64,000 bases of DNA from MGIIa-L3 sp038150305 (GTDB lineage Archaea > Thermoplasmatota > Poseidoniia > Poseidoniales > Poseidoniaceae), in the NCBI GenBank assembly GCA_038150305.1, contig JAYOTG010000001.1, positions 1 through 64,000 on the forward strand, read 5' to 3'. The notes below the pieces were generated by a model that saw only the letters and a program-made list of their open reading frames with translations, was not told where the DNA came from and ran no database searches. Of the stretch, positions 1-9,633 are shown one piece after another. Made by a program: the position numbers and the translations under genes. The number at the start of each line of letters is the position of its first letter. The first letter of the stretch is position 1.

Positions 1-83
1 GCAACATCGAGTTCGACCGCAAAGGCATCTGGACCAACCACGACGAGATGAGCCAGGTCTGGAACCAGACCCTCGCCGCTTGA
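1..83 (+). CDS. C-terminal end of an unidentified protein (5' truncated by window edge)
   Basis: Frame 3 is open from the window edge to a TGA at 81-83 and encodes 26 residues ending WNQTLAA. Codon choice (mostly G/C third positions) matches the neighbours, so it is probably the tail of a real gene on the same strand as the MutS-like gene that follows 67 bases later. Too little is visible to name a family. Confidence 0.5.
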   Translation, partial: NIEFDRKGIWTNHDEMSQVWNQTLAA

Positions 84-150
84 GCAAAGACGCCCTGACG
101 TGGGTCTGCGCAAGGGCAACCTCAAGAACCGTTGACGTGGATTTTCGGCC

Positions 151-2145
151 ATGATGGCGCTTGAACGGGTCCCTGGTCTCGGACAAAAGCTGGCCGACAA
201 ACTCCGCGAGCACTTCGACGGCGAAGACGCCGCGATGGCCGCCTTGCAGTCAGGTGACATCTCACGCATCGCTGCGGTCAACGGTGTTTCACCGAAGCGC
301 GCCTTGGCGCTTGCCCGTGCCGCCAGCGGCGACGACGGTGGCTTCCTTGCGACCCGTGAGGCCGAGAAGTTGCACGCGCAACTCATCGAAGCCATGCGCC
401 AGCATGCTGCGTGCGCCGCATCGCGCGAGCGGCTCGCCTTGCTCACACCGATTCAGGGTCCGGAATCCCGCTGGGCCATCGTCGACGCCGCCCGCGCACT
501 GGTCGCCTCTGGCGCCGTGGAGGACCTCGCTGAAGCGTGGAAGGGCCTCGCACGTCCACGCAGCCCGACCGGACGTCACGACCGCGTGGTCGTGACCCGT
601 CAGGACCGCCCCGAACTCGCCAAGCAGTGCCGCGTGCTGACGCCCGGTCCTGACGAGACCTGGCGCGACTATCGCGTCTTCAAGCAGGTCAGTTGGATCG
701 GCGAAGGCGCTCCGATTGACGCGCCAGACGGTTGGCTCGTGCTGCCCGAGGACGCCGTGGACGCCATGGCCCTGCCCGAAGCGACCCTCGCATGGTTCCG
801 CACGAACAGCGCCTTGCTCGGCCTGATCGCGGACCTGGTGCAGCGCTGGCCGAGCCTCAGCGCCGTCAAGGGTGCTCAGCCCGTGCTGAACCGCCTTGCA
901 CCGATGGTCACCGACCTCGGCGAACTTGAGGCGCTGCTCCATGACGTCAGCGACGACGGCAACCCCGACCTGCTGCACGACGTGGCCGACCGCCTTTGGC
1001 CGACCATCAAGGGGCTCGAAACTCAGGTGCGTGAACGCGTCGAGGAAGCGATGGCCGAAGCGCAACTCGCGCTGACCGGCGCGGACATGCTCGACGCGCT
1101 GGCCAACGGTGCTGGCCTTCAGCGACGTCTCCGCGCGGCCACCACCGAGGCCATCGAGGAGGCCATTGAGGAAGCCAATGCCGCCCTGTCGGAGTTCCTC
1201 AACGGCACCGGCTTGCGCCTGCCGCAAAGGCTGTTCATCGACGGCTGGCCGCTCAAGGTCGACCGCAAGGAAGTCGATCTCCTCGTTGAGGACCTTGAGC
1301 GTCGCATCGCCGCGGACGAAGCGGCGGAACTGACGCGCCTCTCAAGCGCCCTTGCGCCCCTACGCGCAGTCTGCGGCGAGGCCATCGAAGCCATGGTCGA
1401 AATCGACCAGTGGCTCGCCGTCGCCCGCTGGTCCGAAGCGCACCGCTGCGTGCGACCCACCATGGTCGAGCACGGCTTGGTCGTCGTCGAAGGACGTCAC
1501 CCGCTGCTCGGCATCGAACCGGACCCCGTGACCTACGGCGTTGGACGTTCAGCCGACAAGGGCGACCAGCAGTCCGTCGCCCTGTTGACCGGAGCCAACA
1601 GCGGTGGCAAGACCACCCTGCTCGAACTGCTCGGCTTCACCTGCATCCTTGCCCACATGGGCTTGCCCGTGCCGGCGGCCGAAGCCCGCGTGGGCCGGGT
1701 CAAGCACCTGCAGGTCCTCGCGAAGGCCGGTGGCACCCAGTCCGCAGGCGCACTTGAACAGACGCTGGTGGACCTCGCCGAGGTCGTCAGCGACCCCACC
1801 TCGAAACTCATCCTTGCCGACGAATTGGAAGCCATCACCGAGCCGGGCGCGGGTGCTCGCATCATCGCCGGCATGCTGCTCGCAGCCGAGGCGCATCCGG
1901 ACACGTCCATGGTCCTCGTGACCCACTTGGCACCGGCCATCATTGAGGCCACCGGCCGAGATGACCTGCGCATCGATGGCATCGAAGCCCGCGGCTTGGA
2001 CGAGGACCTCGAGCTCATCGTCGACCGCACACCGCGACGCAACCACCTCGCCCGCAGCACGCCTGAACTCATCGTGCGCCGCTTGGTTGAGCGGTCTGAG
2101 GGGCCGGCGAAGGCGGTCTTTGCGTCGATCCTCGATGCCTTCTGA
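151..2145 (+). CDS. Archaeal MutS2-related ATPase with N-terminal helix-hairpin-helix
   Basis: The 664-residue product has an N-terminal HhH-like segment (VPGLGQKLADKL, about residues 7-18), a long helical middle region, and a C-terminal MutS-type ABC ATPase. The Walker A is GANSGGKTT near residue 481, the Walker B is LILADELEA near 553, and the switch histidine is in LVTHLAP. This matches the archaeal MutS2-related DNA-binding family. MutS1-type mismatch-recognition and Smr nuclease domains are absent. It probably acts on branched or recombining DNA rather than in classical mismatch repair (family knowledge plus inference). The start is the first of two tandem ATGs. The gene ends in a TGATCA junction shared with the convergent hydrolase gene. 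Confidence 0.85.
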   Translation: MMALERVPGLGQKLADKLREHFDGEDAAMAALQSGDISRIAAVNGVSPKRALALARAASGDDGGFLATREAEKLHAQLIEAMRQHAACAASRERLALLTPIQGPESRWAIVDAARALVASGAVEDLAEAWKGLARPRSPTGRHDRVVVTRQDRPELAKQCRVLTPGPDETWRDYRVFKQVSWIGEGAPIDAPDGWLVLPEDAVDAMALPEATLAWFRTNSALLGLIADLVQRWPSLSAVKGAQPVLNRLAPMVTDLGELEALLHDVSDDGNPDLLHDVADRLWPTIKGLETQVRERVEEAMAEAQLALTGADMLDALANGAGLQRRLRAATTEAIEEAIEEANAALSEFLNGTGLRLPQRLFIDGWPLKVDRKEVDLLVEDLERRIAADEAAELTRLSSALAPLRAVCGEAIEAMVEIDQWLAVARWSEAHRCVRPTMVEHGLVVVEGRHPLLGIEPDPVTYGVGRSADKGDQQSVALLTGANSGGKTTLLELLGFTCILAHMGLPVPAAEARVGRVKHLQVLAKAGGTQSAGALEQTLVDLAEVVSDPTSKLILADELEAITEPGAGARIIAGMLLAAEAHPDTSMVLVTHLAPAIIEATGRDDLRIDGIEARGLDEDLELIVDRTPRRNHLARSTPELIVRRLVERSEGPAKAVFASILDAF

Positions 2146-3948
2146 TCAGCAGATTCGCCCCGTTTCGCCGCCGTACTCTAGCATCGGAGCGCGGAACAAC
2201 TCGTCGCAGGTGCGCTCCACCAGCGGCAGGGTCAGCACCGCAGCGTCCCAATCGATGCTGTATGAGCCGACCGAAGCGGGTGAGGGCACGTAGTCCTCGC
2301 CGGTTTGGGTCATCGTGATGATGACGGATTCTCCCGCTTCGAGGTAGACGTCCATCGCGAAGAATTCCATGTAACCGGTGACGGTGGAGAAGGGCACGAG
2401 CACCTCCTGACCGTCACGGCCGCCCGCATGGAAGCGGAAGTCCATCACGGCGTGTCCGAGGTGCATGCCGTTCTCGTCGGTCATTTCGAGGAAGCCGTGC
2501 GCACCGTTCGTCGTGTGTGGCGTGACGGGAATGTGGAAGGTCGGCATGCCGGCAATCCACGTACCGTTCTCAAACGGCCCGTAGGTCATCGTGATGCTGT
2601 TCGTGCCGGTGATGCTGGCGCCGGTGGGGCCGAGGTCGCTGCCGCTGACCTCGACGTACTGCGTGTCTTCAGCGGGCCAGGTGGACTCAAAGCGCCACCC
2701 GCCACGGTTGTCCTGCATCTCCACCCCGAGCACCGGTGCAACGCCTTCGTCACGGAGGTACCAATCGAACCAGACGAGCATCTCGTCGGCCCAATCCCAG
2801 CGCAAGGTGTACGGGTAGGCCTCAGCGCCGCGGCCGCTGCCTTGGGAACTGTGCCCGGAGACGCGGTCGGGGTAATCGTGCGCCCACTGCCCAGCGAGGG
2901 TCTTCACCTCAATTCCGGCGTCGTGTACCTGTTGATGCACGGGGAAGGCCATGTGCGGATCGACGTTCCAATCCTGCATGCCTTGGATGATGTAAATCGA
3001 GCCCTGGTAGTTCTCAAGGGCCCGGTCAAGGAAGGAACGCTCGGTCCAGTAATCGTTGCCGCCATAGGTCACCATGCCGCCGCTTAGGTACGCGGCGGGG
3101 CCGTTGGCGTAGCCTTCGAGGTAACCCTCGCACAACGTGTGGCTGTCCTCGCTATCGCCGTCGATGCCGAAGGAGCCGTACACGCCGTTGTGCATGATCA
3201 TGCCACGTGCTTCCATGCTACCGTTGCGCCACATGAGGTCGTGGACGCCAATCAGGCCAGACATGGGCACGATGGTCGCGAGGTGCGGGTTGCCGAAGGT
3301 GGCCGCTTGCCACGGTGTGCTGCCGTCGTAGGACTTGCCGATGAGCCCGACACGCCCGTTGGACCAGCCTTGGGTGCCGAGCCACGTCACCGCAGCGTCG
3401 ATGCCGCGCTGCTCGTCGGTGCCCATGAGGTCCATGCAGTGGTTGGATTCGCCGGTGCCAAACACCGAGACCTGGGCTACGGCATAGCCGTGGGGCACGT
3501 AGTTCTCGATGAGGAAGCGCCCCAAACGATCGGCTGGCGTCACGGCGCTGACGTCGCCGTCGTCGTAGTATGGTCCGACGTCAGCGATGACCGGCACGCG
3601 GCAGTCCTCGGAGACGTTCTCCAGCGTCCAGTCGCAGCCGTCGATGACGGGCAGCCAGAGGCCGAGGTGAACCTCTGCGTCGCCGGTCAAGCCGGCACCG
3701 CCGTCGGCGGCGGTGATGGTGTCCACGGGCACGAAGACCGAGATGGCCTCAGGGATGCCGTAGGTGCCGTTGACGGTCACCCGGCTGAACACGTCGGTGT
3801 TGTCGTAGATGAGGTCGCCTCGCTCCCATGGATTCGGATAGGCCTCAGGGCCTTCGTCCACTGGAGCAACGTCGTCGTCTGCGCCGAGGCAGCCGGCCAA
3901 GGGCATGGCCAGCATCAGCCACACAAGCATAAACGCGACGTGCCGCAC
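2146..3948 (-). CDS. CocE/NonD family (S15-like) serine hydrolase, lipoprotein
   Basis: This 600-residue protein starts with a lipoprotein signal: a hydrophobic stretch ending in the lipobox LAGC around residue 20. It should therefore be anchored outside the cell. An alpha/beta-hydrolase domain follows, with nucleophile motif GKSYDGS, an acid in GMQDWNV and a His in GQWAHDYPD, which is the CocE/X-Pro-dipeptidyl-peptidase layout. The last 200 residues look like the beta-rich C-terminal domain of that family. Likely substrates are acyl esters, amides or proline-containing peptides; the sequence does not decide which. The start is GTG, because no ATG gives the signal peptide's basic n-region. 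The thioredoxin gene lies 20 bases upstream on the same strand. Confidence 0.86.
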   Translation of the reverse strand: MRHVAFMLVWLMLAMPLAGCLGADDDVAPVDEGPEAYPNPWERGDLIYDNTDVFSRVTVNGTYGIPEAISVFVPVDTITAADGGAGLTGDAEVHLGLWLPVIDGCDWTLENVSEDCRVPVIADVGPYYDDGDVSAVTPADRLGRFLIENYVPHGYAVAQVSVFGTGESNHCMDLMGTDEQRGIDAAVTWLGTQGWSNGRVGLIGKSYDGSTPWQAATFGNPHLATIVPMSGLIGVHDLMWRNGSMEARGMIMHNGVYGSFGIDGDSEDSHTLCEGYLEGYANGPAAYLSGGMVTYGGNDYWTERSFLDRALENYQGSIYIIQGMQDWNVDPHMAFPVHQQVHDAGIEVKTLAGQWAHDYPDRVSGHSSQGSGRGAEAYPYTLRWDWADEMLVWFDWYLRDEGVAPVLGVEMQDNRGGWRFESTWPAEDTQYVEVSGSDLGPTGASITGTNSITMTYGPFENGTWIAGMPTFHIPVTPHTTNGAHGFLEMTDENGMHLGHAVMDFRFHAGGRDGQEVLVPFSTVTGYMEFFAMDVYLEAGESVIITMTQTGEDYVPSPASVGSYSIDWDAAVLTLPLVERTCDELFRAPMLEYGGETGRIC

Positions 3949-3967
3949 GGCATCGCCTCAAGCCTGC

Positions 3968-4387
3968 TCAATTAGAACATGACGGGTCGCTGCAGCAACC
4001 GTCGTCGTCGTCAGACGCGGCGGCTTGGGCCTCTTGGGCCTCGATCTGGGCGCGGACGTCGTCCATGTTGAGTTCCTTCACCTTGCCAACCAAGTCTTGG
4101 AGGGCTTCCTCGGGAAGGGCACCGGGTTGCATGAACACACCAATGCCTTCCTTGAAGACCACCGTGGTCGGGATGGAACGGATGCCAAAAGCGCCAGCAA
4201 GCGCTTGTTCTGCCTCGGTGTCCACCTTCGCAAAGGTCACGTCGGGGTGGTCCTCGGACACACGCTCGTACACTGGCGCGAAGGCCTTGCATGGACCGCA
4301 CCAGTCGGCCCAGAAATCGATGAGCATGATGGTGTTCTCTTCGAGGGCGGCTTCGAAGGTCGCCTCGGTCAGGTCCACGGTGGCCAT
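3968..4387 (-). CDS. Thioredoxin with a cysteine-rich C-terminal tail
   Basis: The first 105 residues form a canonical thioredoxin: FWADWCGPCKAF with the WCGPC redox site and the cis-proline in IRSIPTT. There is no signal peptide, so it is cytoplasmic. After the fold come an Ala/Gln helix, an Asp run and the terminal cluster GCCSDPSCSN with three cysteines. Ordinary thioredoxins lack this tail, which could bind a metal or act as an extra redox shuttle (inference). It is transcribed toward the CocE-like hydrolase 20 bases downstream and is divergent from the amidohydrolase gene. Confidence 0.93.
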   Translation of the reverse strand: MATVDLTEATFEAALEENTIMLIDFWADWCGPCKAFAPVYERVSEDHPDVTFAKVDTEAEQALAGAFGIRSIPTTVVFKEGIGVFMQPGALPEEALQDLVGKVKELNMDDVRAQIEAQEAQAAASDDDDGCCSDPSCSN

Positions 4388-4490
4388 GTGCCGTCCTCAC
4401 GGCGGGGGTTCCTTGACCTGTTGGCGAACATGTTCGTGGATTTCCACGTCCAAAGAGATGCCTTCTTGGGGCGTCTGTGGATGGACGAAC

Positions 4491-7055
4491 GTGACGCCTC
4501 GTCTGCCTGCGGCCTTCCTCGTCCTCCTCATGGTGCTCTCGACGGCCCCGCTCGTGGCCAGTGCAGACGACGCACCCGACGTTCGCATCTCAGAGGTGCT
4601 CGTCTCTGCCTCTTCCGAAGACTACGACGGCGTGGATTGGAACGGCGACGGCGTCATCGGCAGCGTTTCGGATCAGTTCATCGAAATTTGGAACGCCGAC
4701 GACAGCCCTGTTGACGTCTCCGATTGGTGGCTCGACGACGAGGAAGGCGGTGGCTCGCCGCCCTGCCGTCTGCCCTGGGACACCGTCTTGCAGCCCAACG
4801 AGCGCATCGTCGTCTTCCGTGCCGATTCTGGCCTTGAGTTGGACTACTACGGCGGCGACAGCGCGGTGCTCCGCACCGCGGAAGGGGCCCTCGTTGATTC
4901 GATGAGCTGGCCCGACAAAGACAGCTGGTGGGACCGACCCTACATCCCGCTGGACAACGGTAGCCTCTGGAAGGACGACGCGCCGACCCCCGGCGCCCAC
5001 GAAAACGCCACCGTGAGCGCCCCCATCGCTGGCCTGCGCTGCTACACCAACCTCGACCACGTCCACTCCGGTTCGTACGTGCTGAAGGGACGCGTGGTGA
5101 CGATGGACGATGCCGGCACCGTGCACAACGACGGCTCCATCCTCGTCGAAGACGGCGTCATTGTTCAGGTCTGGAACGGTGATGCGCCGAGCGACCTGAC
5201 CCTCGAAGGCATCCCCGTGCATCACACGGACGCCACGATTTACCCCGGCTTGCTCGACCTGCACAACCACCTTCACTACAACACCGCCCCAATTTGGCCG
5301 GTAGAGAACCACATGTCCTCGCCCAACGAGTGGGGCGGTTATCAGAACCGCTACCAGTGGAAGAACCACCCTGACTACAGTGAATTCGTCACCAAACCGA
5401 AGATGCTCCTTCACGGCGGGCCTTATTTCGACCTCGAATTCGCCGCCATGAAGTACGTCGAAGCCAAGGTGATCGTCGGCGGGACCACCGCCTCCCAAGG
5501 CGCACCGTCCAACCCCGACGACGCCTACGCCAGCGTGCTGGCGCGCAACATCGAGGACTGGAACTTCGGCCGGGACGAGATTCACACCAAGGTGACTGAA
5601 TTAGAGTCGGACTACGTTGGGAACCACATCAAAACCGGCAACGCCAGCCAAGAATTGGATGCGTGGTTCCTTCACCTCGGCGAGGGCGTGGACGAATCCA
5701 GCCGAGCCGAATTCGACATCCTGGTGGCCAACGACCTCTTGGTCGGAGAGTTGGTCCTTATCCACGGAACTGCCCTGACGGCCACTGAATTCCAGAAGAT
5801 GGGCGAAGTCGGCGCCAGCCTCGTCTGGTCGCCCCTGTCCAACCTGCTGCTCTACGGCGACACCACCGACGTGGCGGCGGCCAAGGCCGCGGGCGTGAAC
5901 ATCGCGCTTGCACCGGACTGGTCGCCCTCGGGCAGCAAGTCGCCCCTGCATGAGCTCAAAATCGCCGACCTGTGGGACGACGAAATCCTCGGCGACATCT
6001 TCACCGACGAAGAGATGGTGCGGATGGTCACCTCCAACGCGGCTGACGCCACCAACTGGGAGGAGCACGTCGGCCGTATTGCGCCCGGCATGGCGGCCGA
6101 CCTTGCGGTCATCGATTCGAACCACCTCGACCCGTACCGCAACCTCATCGACGCCGTCGACCCTGACGTGCGCCTGACCGTCGTCGGTGGCATGGCCCTC
6201 TACGGCGACGCAGACATCATGCAGGCCATGCGGGGTGACGACCACGAAGACGCTGGCATGTTCGGGAAGCGCATCGACGTGACCGCGAGCGGTGTCGAAG
6301 ACGGACTGCGCTCGTGGGCGTCCATCGTCGAGAACCTCACCGAAGCCGCAGCCTTCGACCCGGCCGTGATGGAGGCTGCCTTTGGCGACGTGGACGGCTT
6401 CGACAGCCTGACCGCGGGCGTGGGCCACGGTGGTCTCGATCCGTGGTGGACCTACGAGGATCCGCAGTACTTCCAGACGCTGAACGGCTCGACGTGCGGC
6501 AACGCGCAGATCGACCTTAGTCTGGTCTGGGACCGCTACTACGACCGCGGTGCCTCGATGAGCACCGTGGACCTGACGAACGCCTCCACGTGGCAGGCCA
6601 AAGGCACGTCGTCGTCCACCGGTGGCGGCACCACGCCGGACACCGGCACCAACCCTGACACGGGCACGAACCCAGACGACGGCACCACGCCCGACGACGG
6701 AAACAACGACGGCAACACCATCACGCCCGTGGACCCATGTGCGGACGGCCTTGGGCTGGGCTGTGACGGCACCGACAGCAGCAGCGACGAGGAGACCGCG
6801 GCAGGAGAAGGGGGTGCGCCCCTCGGCCTGCTGGGCCTCGGCGTGCTGGCGTTGATTGGCGTGGCCGTGTTCGTCATGCGCCGCCGTGAAGAGGAGATTG
6901 ACCTCACCGCACAGGACGCCTTGTTCGACGAGCACGACCTCGAGGAAGCCGAGGCTCCTAAGGAGACTGAAGAAGAGCCCGTTCCAGAGACTGAAGCCGA
7001 GAAGGACGTCGTCGACATTCCTGCACCGCCGCCCCCTGGCGGCCCACCGGCGTGA
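4491..7055 (+). CDS. Surface-anchored metal-dependent amidohydrolase with N-terminal lamin-tail domain
   Basis: A signal peptide (RLPAAFLVLLMVL...ASA) leads into a lamin-tail-like beta domain (ISEVLV...FIEIWN...VSDWWL). An amidohydrolase domain of the imidazolonepropionase/TRZ-ATZ type follows. Its metal ligands are visible: HNH in LDLHNHLHYN, His in WFLHLGEG, His in LIHGTAL and Asp in APDWSPSG. A Thr/Asp/Gly-rich stalk (NPDTGTNPDDG), one membrane helix (GLLGLGVLALIGVAVFVM) and an acidic cytoplasmic tail close the protein. Hydrolysis of a C-N bond in a cyclic or amide substrate outside the cell is inferred; the substrate is unknown. The start is taken as GTG 4491, which gives a compact signal peptide; ATG 4458 is the alternative. 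The longer open frame upstream overlaps the thioredoxin gene and was discarded. Confidence 0.83.
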   Translation: MTPRLPAAFLVLLMVLSTAPLVASADDAPDVRISEVLVSASSEDYDGVDWNGDGVIGSVSDQFIEIWNADDSPVDVSDWWLDDEEGGGSPPCRLPWDTVLQPNERIVVFRADSGLELDYYGGDSAVLRTAEGALVDSMSWPDKDSWWDRPYIPLDNGSLWKDDAPTPGAHENATVSAPIAGLRCYTNLDHVHSGSYVLKGRVVTMDDAGTVHNDGSILVEDGVIVQVWNGDAPSDLTLEGIPVHHTDATIYPGLLDLHNHLHYNTAPIWPVENHMSSPNEWGGYQNRYQWKNHPDYSEFVTKPKMLLHGGPYFDLEFAAMKYVEAKVIVGGTTASQGAPSNPDDAYASVLARNIEDWNFGRDEIHTKVTELESDYVGNHIKTGNASQELDAWFLHLGEGVDESSRAEFDILVANDLLVGELVLIHGTALTATEFQKMGEVGASLVWSPLSNLLLYGDTTDVAAAKAAGVNIALAPDWSPSGSKSPLHELKIADLWDDEILGDIFTDEEMVRMVTSNAADATNWEEHVGRIAPGMAADLAVIDSNHLDPYRNLIDAVDPDVRLTVVGGMALYGDADIMQAMRGDDHEDAGMFGKRIDVTASGVEDGLRSWASIVENLTEAAAFDPAVMEAAFGDVDGFDSLTAGVGHGGLDPWWTYEDPQYFQTLNGSTCGNAQIDLSLVWDRYYDRGASMSTVDLTNASTWQAKGTSSSTGGGTTPDTGTNPDTGTNPDDGTTPDDGNNDGNTITPVDPCADGLGLGCDGTDSSSDEETAAGEGGAPLGLLGLGVLALIGVAVFVMRRREEEIDLTAQDALFDEHDLEEAEAPKETEEEPVPETEAEKDVVDIPAPPPPGGPPA

Positions 7056-8546
7056 TCACGTCAGGGTCCACACCGGCCCGTCGGCCGTGTCCGTGACCTC
7101 GACGCCCATCGCGGCCAAGCGGTCACGAATGGCGTCTGCTGCAGGCCAATCCTTGGCTGCGCGCGCCTCTGCGCGCTGAAGGAGCAGGGATTCGACCTCG
7201 TCGGCCACTTCTGCGCGGCGGGGGTCCTCTTCGGGTTCGGCGAGGAGCACGTCGGGCGAGGGCAAGACGCCCAAAACGTCGCCCGCCAATTCCTCGAACC
7301 ACGCGACGCAGAAGTGCGCCACAGCGTTGGCGTCCTCTTCTTCGAGGTCGGCGTCCAGCAGCCGGGTCGCTTCACGGACGCCACCGAGGAGCTTGGCGAT
7401 GGCCTCGCGGCTGTTGAAATCGTCGTCCATCGCCAATGCGAAGCCTTCGCCCATGCGCTCCAGCAAGCCCAGACCTTTGGACAACGGGTCCGTGCTGGTC
7501 ACGTCGGGATGCGGCAGGGGAACAGGATGGGCAGAGGTTCGAGCGCGCAGGGCCTTGCCGTAGGCCTCGATGAGGCGCCCATGGTTGCGCTCTGCGTCAT
7601 GGAGCAAGGCCTCGTTCATGTCGATGGGCGAGCGGTAATGCGCGTTGATGAGCGCAAAGCGGAGCACGAGCGGGTCCACCCGCTCGAGGATATCGCGGAT
7701 GGTCCAGAAGTTACCGAGCGACTTGCTCATCTTCTCGCCATCCACGTTCACGAAACCGTTGTGCAACCAGTGGTGCACCAATGGGGCTTGGTCCGTATGG
7801 CACTCGCCTTGGAAGATCTCTGCCTCGTGGTGTGGGAAGCGCAGGTCGTGGCCTCCGCCGTGGATGTCGAAGGTGCCGCCAAAGCGGTCGAGGCTCATCG
7901 CGGTGCATTCGATGTGCCAACCTGGTCGGCCCTCGCCCCAAGGGGAAGGCCACGTTGGCTCGCCCGGCTTGGCCGCTTTCCACAGGGCGAAATCACGGTG
8001 GTCGCGCTTGCCACCGCCCGTGCCGTCAACCCGTCCACCCGCACCGGCGCGGACGGCATCGAAGCTCTGCCCGGTCAGTTGACCGTATTTCTCTGGGGCT
8101 GAGGAGACGTCGAAGTACACGCCGTCGTCAGCCGCATAAGCGTGGCCGCGCTGAATCAGATCCTCGATGATGCTGACCATGCCGTCGACGTGTTCCGTGC
8201 AGCGGGGGTAATGGTCGGCACGGAGGATGTTCAGCGCGTCCATGTCCTCGTAGTAGCCCTCGATCATGTCGTCGACCAGACCAAGCCAGTCGCCGTCGCG
8301 TGCCTCGTTAGCCCGCGCGATGATTTTGTCGTCAACGTCGGTGAAATTCTGGACGTAATCGACGTCGTACCCGCTGGCTTCGAGCCAGCGGTGGATGAGG
8401 TCGAAGGCCAAGTAACACCGGGCGTGTCCGAGGTGACAGCGGTCGTATACCGTCACGCCACAGACGTACATGCTCACCCGTCCGGGGCGCATGGTGGTGA
8501 ACGGCACCTTCTCTCGACGACGGGTGTCGTGGACACGCAACGCCAT
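7056..8546 (-). CDS. cysS: Cysteinyl-tRNA synthetase
   Basis: Class I aminoacyl-tRNA synthetase of 496 residues that charges tRNA-Cys. It has the start-proximal zinc Cys in MYVCGVTVYD, the HIGH-type motif HLGH, the further zinc ligands C and HHEAE in IECTAMS and FPHHEAE, and an intact KMSKS in VDGEKMSKSLGNF. Length and motif order match the family. ATG 8546 (MALRVHDTRRREKV) is chosen over the upstream Met because family similarity begins there. Its stop abuts the amidohydrolase stop in the palindrome TGATCA. Confidence 0.97.
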   Translation of the reverse strand: MALRVHDTRRREKVPFTTMRPGRVSMYVCGVTVYDRCHLGHARCYLAFDLIHRWLEASGYDVDYVQNFTDVDDKIIARANEARDGDWLGLVDDMIEGYYEDMDALNILRADHYPRCTEHVDGMVSIIEDLIQRGHAYAADDGVYFDVSSAPEKYGQLTGQSFDAVRAGAGGRVDGTGGGKRDHRDFALWKAAKPGEPTWPSPWGEGRPGWHIECTAMSLDRFGGTFDIHGGGHDLRFPHHEAEIFQGECHTDQAPLVHHWLHNGFVNVDGEKMSKSLGNFWTIRDILERVDPLVLRFALINAHYRSPIDMNEALLHDAERNHGRLIEAYGKALRARTSAHPVPLPHPDVTSTDPLSKGLGLLERMGEGFALAMDDDFNSREAIAKLLGGVREATRLLDADLEEEDANAVAHFCVAWFEELAGDVLGVLPSPDVLLAEPEEDPRRAEVADEVESLLLQRAEARAAKDWPAADAIRDRLAAMGVEVTDTADGPVWTLT

Positions 8547-8613
8547 GGTGCTCGACGTCTCGTGCGGGCGGGGCCACTTCAACGTTCATGTAGGGCCGGA
8601 CAAGCGCAGGGCC

Positions 8614-9633
8614 ATGGCAGGACGTGTGCTCGTCACCGGAGCGAACGGCTTCCTCGCCAATCACCTCGTACGAGACCTGCTGGCAGAGGGTTACACGGTG
8701 GTCGGCACCGTCCGTGACCTGAGCGACCCTGTTCGAACCGACCACCTCCGTGCCCACGCGGAGGCCTTGGGCTGTCCCGAACGGCTTGAACTGACCGAAG
8801 CCGACGTGCTGGACGCTGACCCGTGGGAAGGCCTGCTGCAGGGTTGCGACGGCCTGTTCCACACCGCCACGGTGTTCTCCCTCACGGCCGATGCGGACAT
8901 CGTCCTCAACACAGCCAACCTCGGTACGGAGCACCTTCTGCACGCGGCGGCGGCGGCCGGTGTGCCGCGCATCGTTTACACCTCGAGCACCGCCGCGGTC
9001 GGCAGCGGACCGCGAGGTCGCGCAAAAGACGAGAACGACTGGCAAAGCGGGTCCAGCATGCCCTACACCGCGGCGAAGACCCAATCCGAGCGCAGGGCGT
9101 GGCGCATCGCAGAGGAGCACGACCTCGATCTTCGCGTCATCAACCCGACCGCGATCCTCGGCGGTGGATTCTCACGGCCACCCCCAAGCGTGGACTGGAT
9201 GCCCGACCTGCTCTCCGGGGCTTGGCCCATCGTCCCGGCGATCCCAATGGCCTTCGTCCACGTCGAGGACGTGGCCCATGCGCATCGCATGGCCTTTGAG
9301 CGCGATGAGGCAGAAGGGCGCTTCGTCCTCGCCCCCCACAGCGGTCTGACCATGATCGACGTGGCCCGCACGGCGCGACGCCTTCGTCCACAGGCCAAGG
9401 CCCCGAAGCGAGGCCTCCCACGACGCCTGCTTCCGCTCGCCGTGTTCTTCGATTGGCTCAAAGGAAGGAAAACGGGTGAGCGCCGCCTGACTCGCGCGGT
9501 GGTGCGAGGCTACATGCGAGGCGATGCTCGATATTCGAGCGCCAAGGCCGAGCAGGTGCTCGGCATGACGTGGCGTTCCCTCGATGCCTGCGTGGAAGAC
9601 ACCATTCGAGCCTTCGAGGAGCGCTCAGCATGA
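8614..9633 (+). CDS. NAD(P)-dependent extended SDR (dihydroflavonol-reductase/epimerase-like)
   Basis: A 339-residue Rossmann enzyme. The N-terminal cofactor loop is VTGANGFLANHL (GxxGxxx), the catalytic serine region is VYTSSTAAV, and the active site is YTAAK (YxxxK). The layout resembles dihydroflavonol-4-reductase and cinnamoyl-CoA-reductase-like extended SDRs, which reduce carbonyls or epimerise sugars; the substrate is not evident. The ATG at 8614 sits directly before the cofactor motif. The 3' end overlaps the next gene by ATGA, indicating translational coupling. Confidence 0.88.
   Translation: MAGRVLVTGANGFLANHLVRDLLAEGYTVVGTVRDLSDPVRTDHLRAHAEALGCPERLELTEADVLDADPWEGLLQGCDGLFHTATVFSLTADADIVLNTANLGTEHLLHAAAAAGVPRIVYTSSTAAVGSGPRGRAKDENDWQSGSSMPYTAAKTQSERRAWRIAEEHDLDLRVINPTAILGGGFSRPPPSVDWMPDLLSGAWPIVPAIPMAFVHVEDVAHAHRMAFERDEAEGRFVLAPHSGLTMIDVARTARRLRPQAKAPKRGLPRRLLPLAVFFDWLKGRKTGERRLTRAVVRGYMRGDARYSSAKAEQVLGMTWRSLDACVEDTIRAFEERSA

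Noticed and set aside
4065..4490. In-frame upstream extension of the amidohydrolase
   Set aside because: It runs antisense through the thioredoxin gene and would bury the signal peptide.
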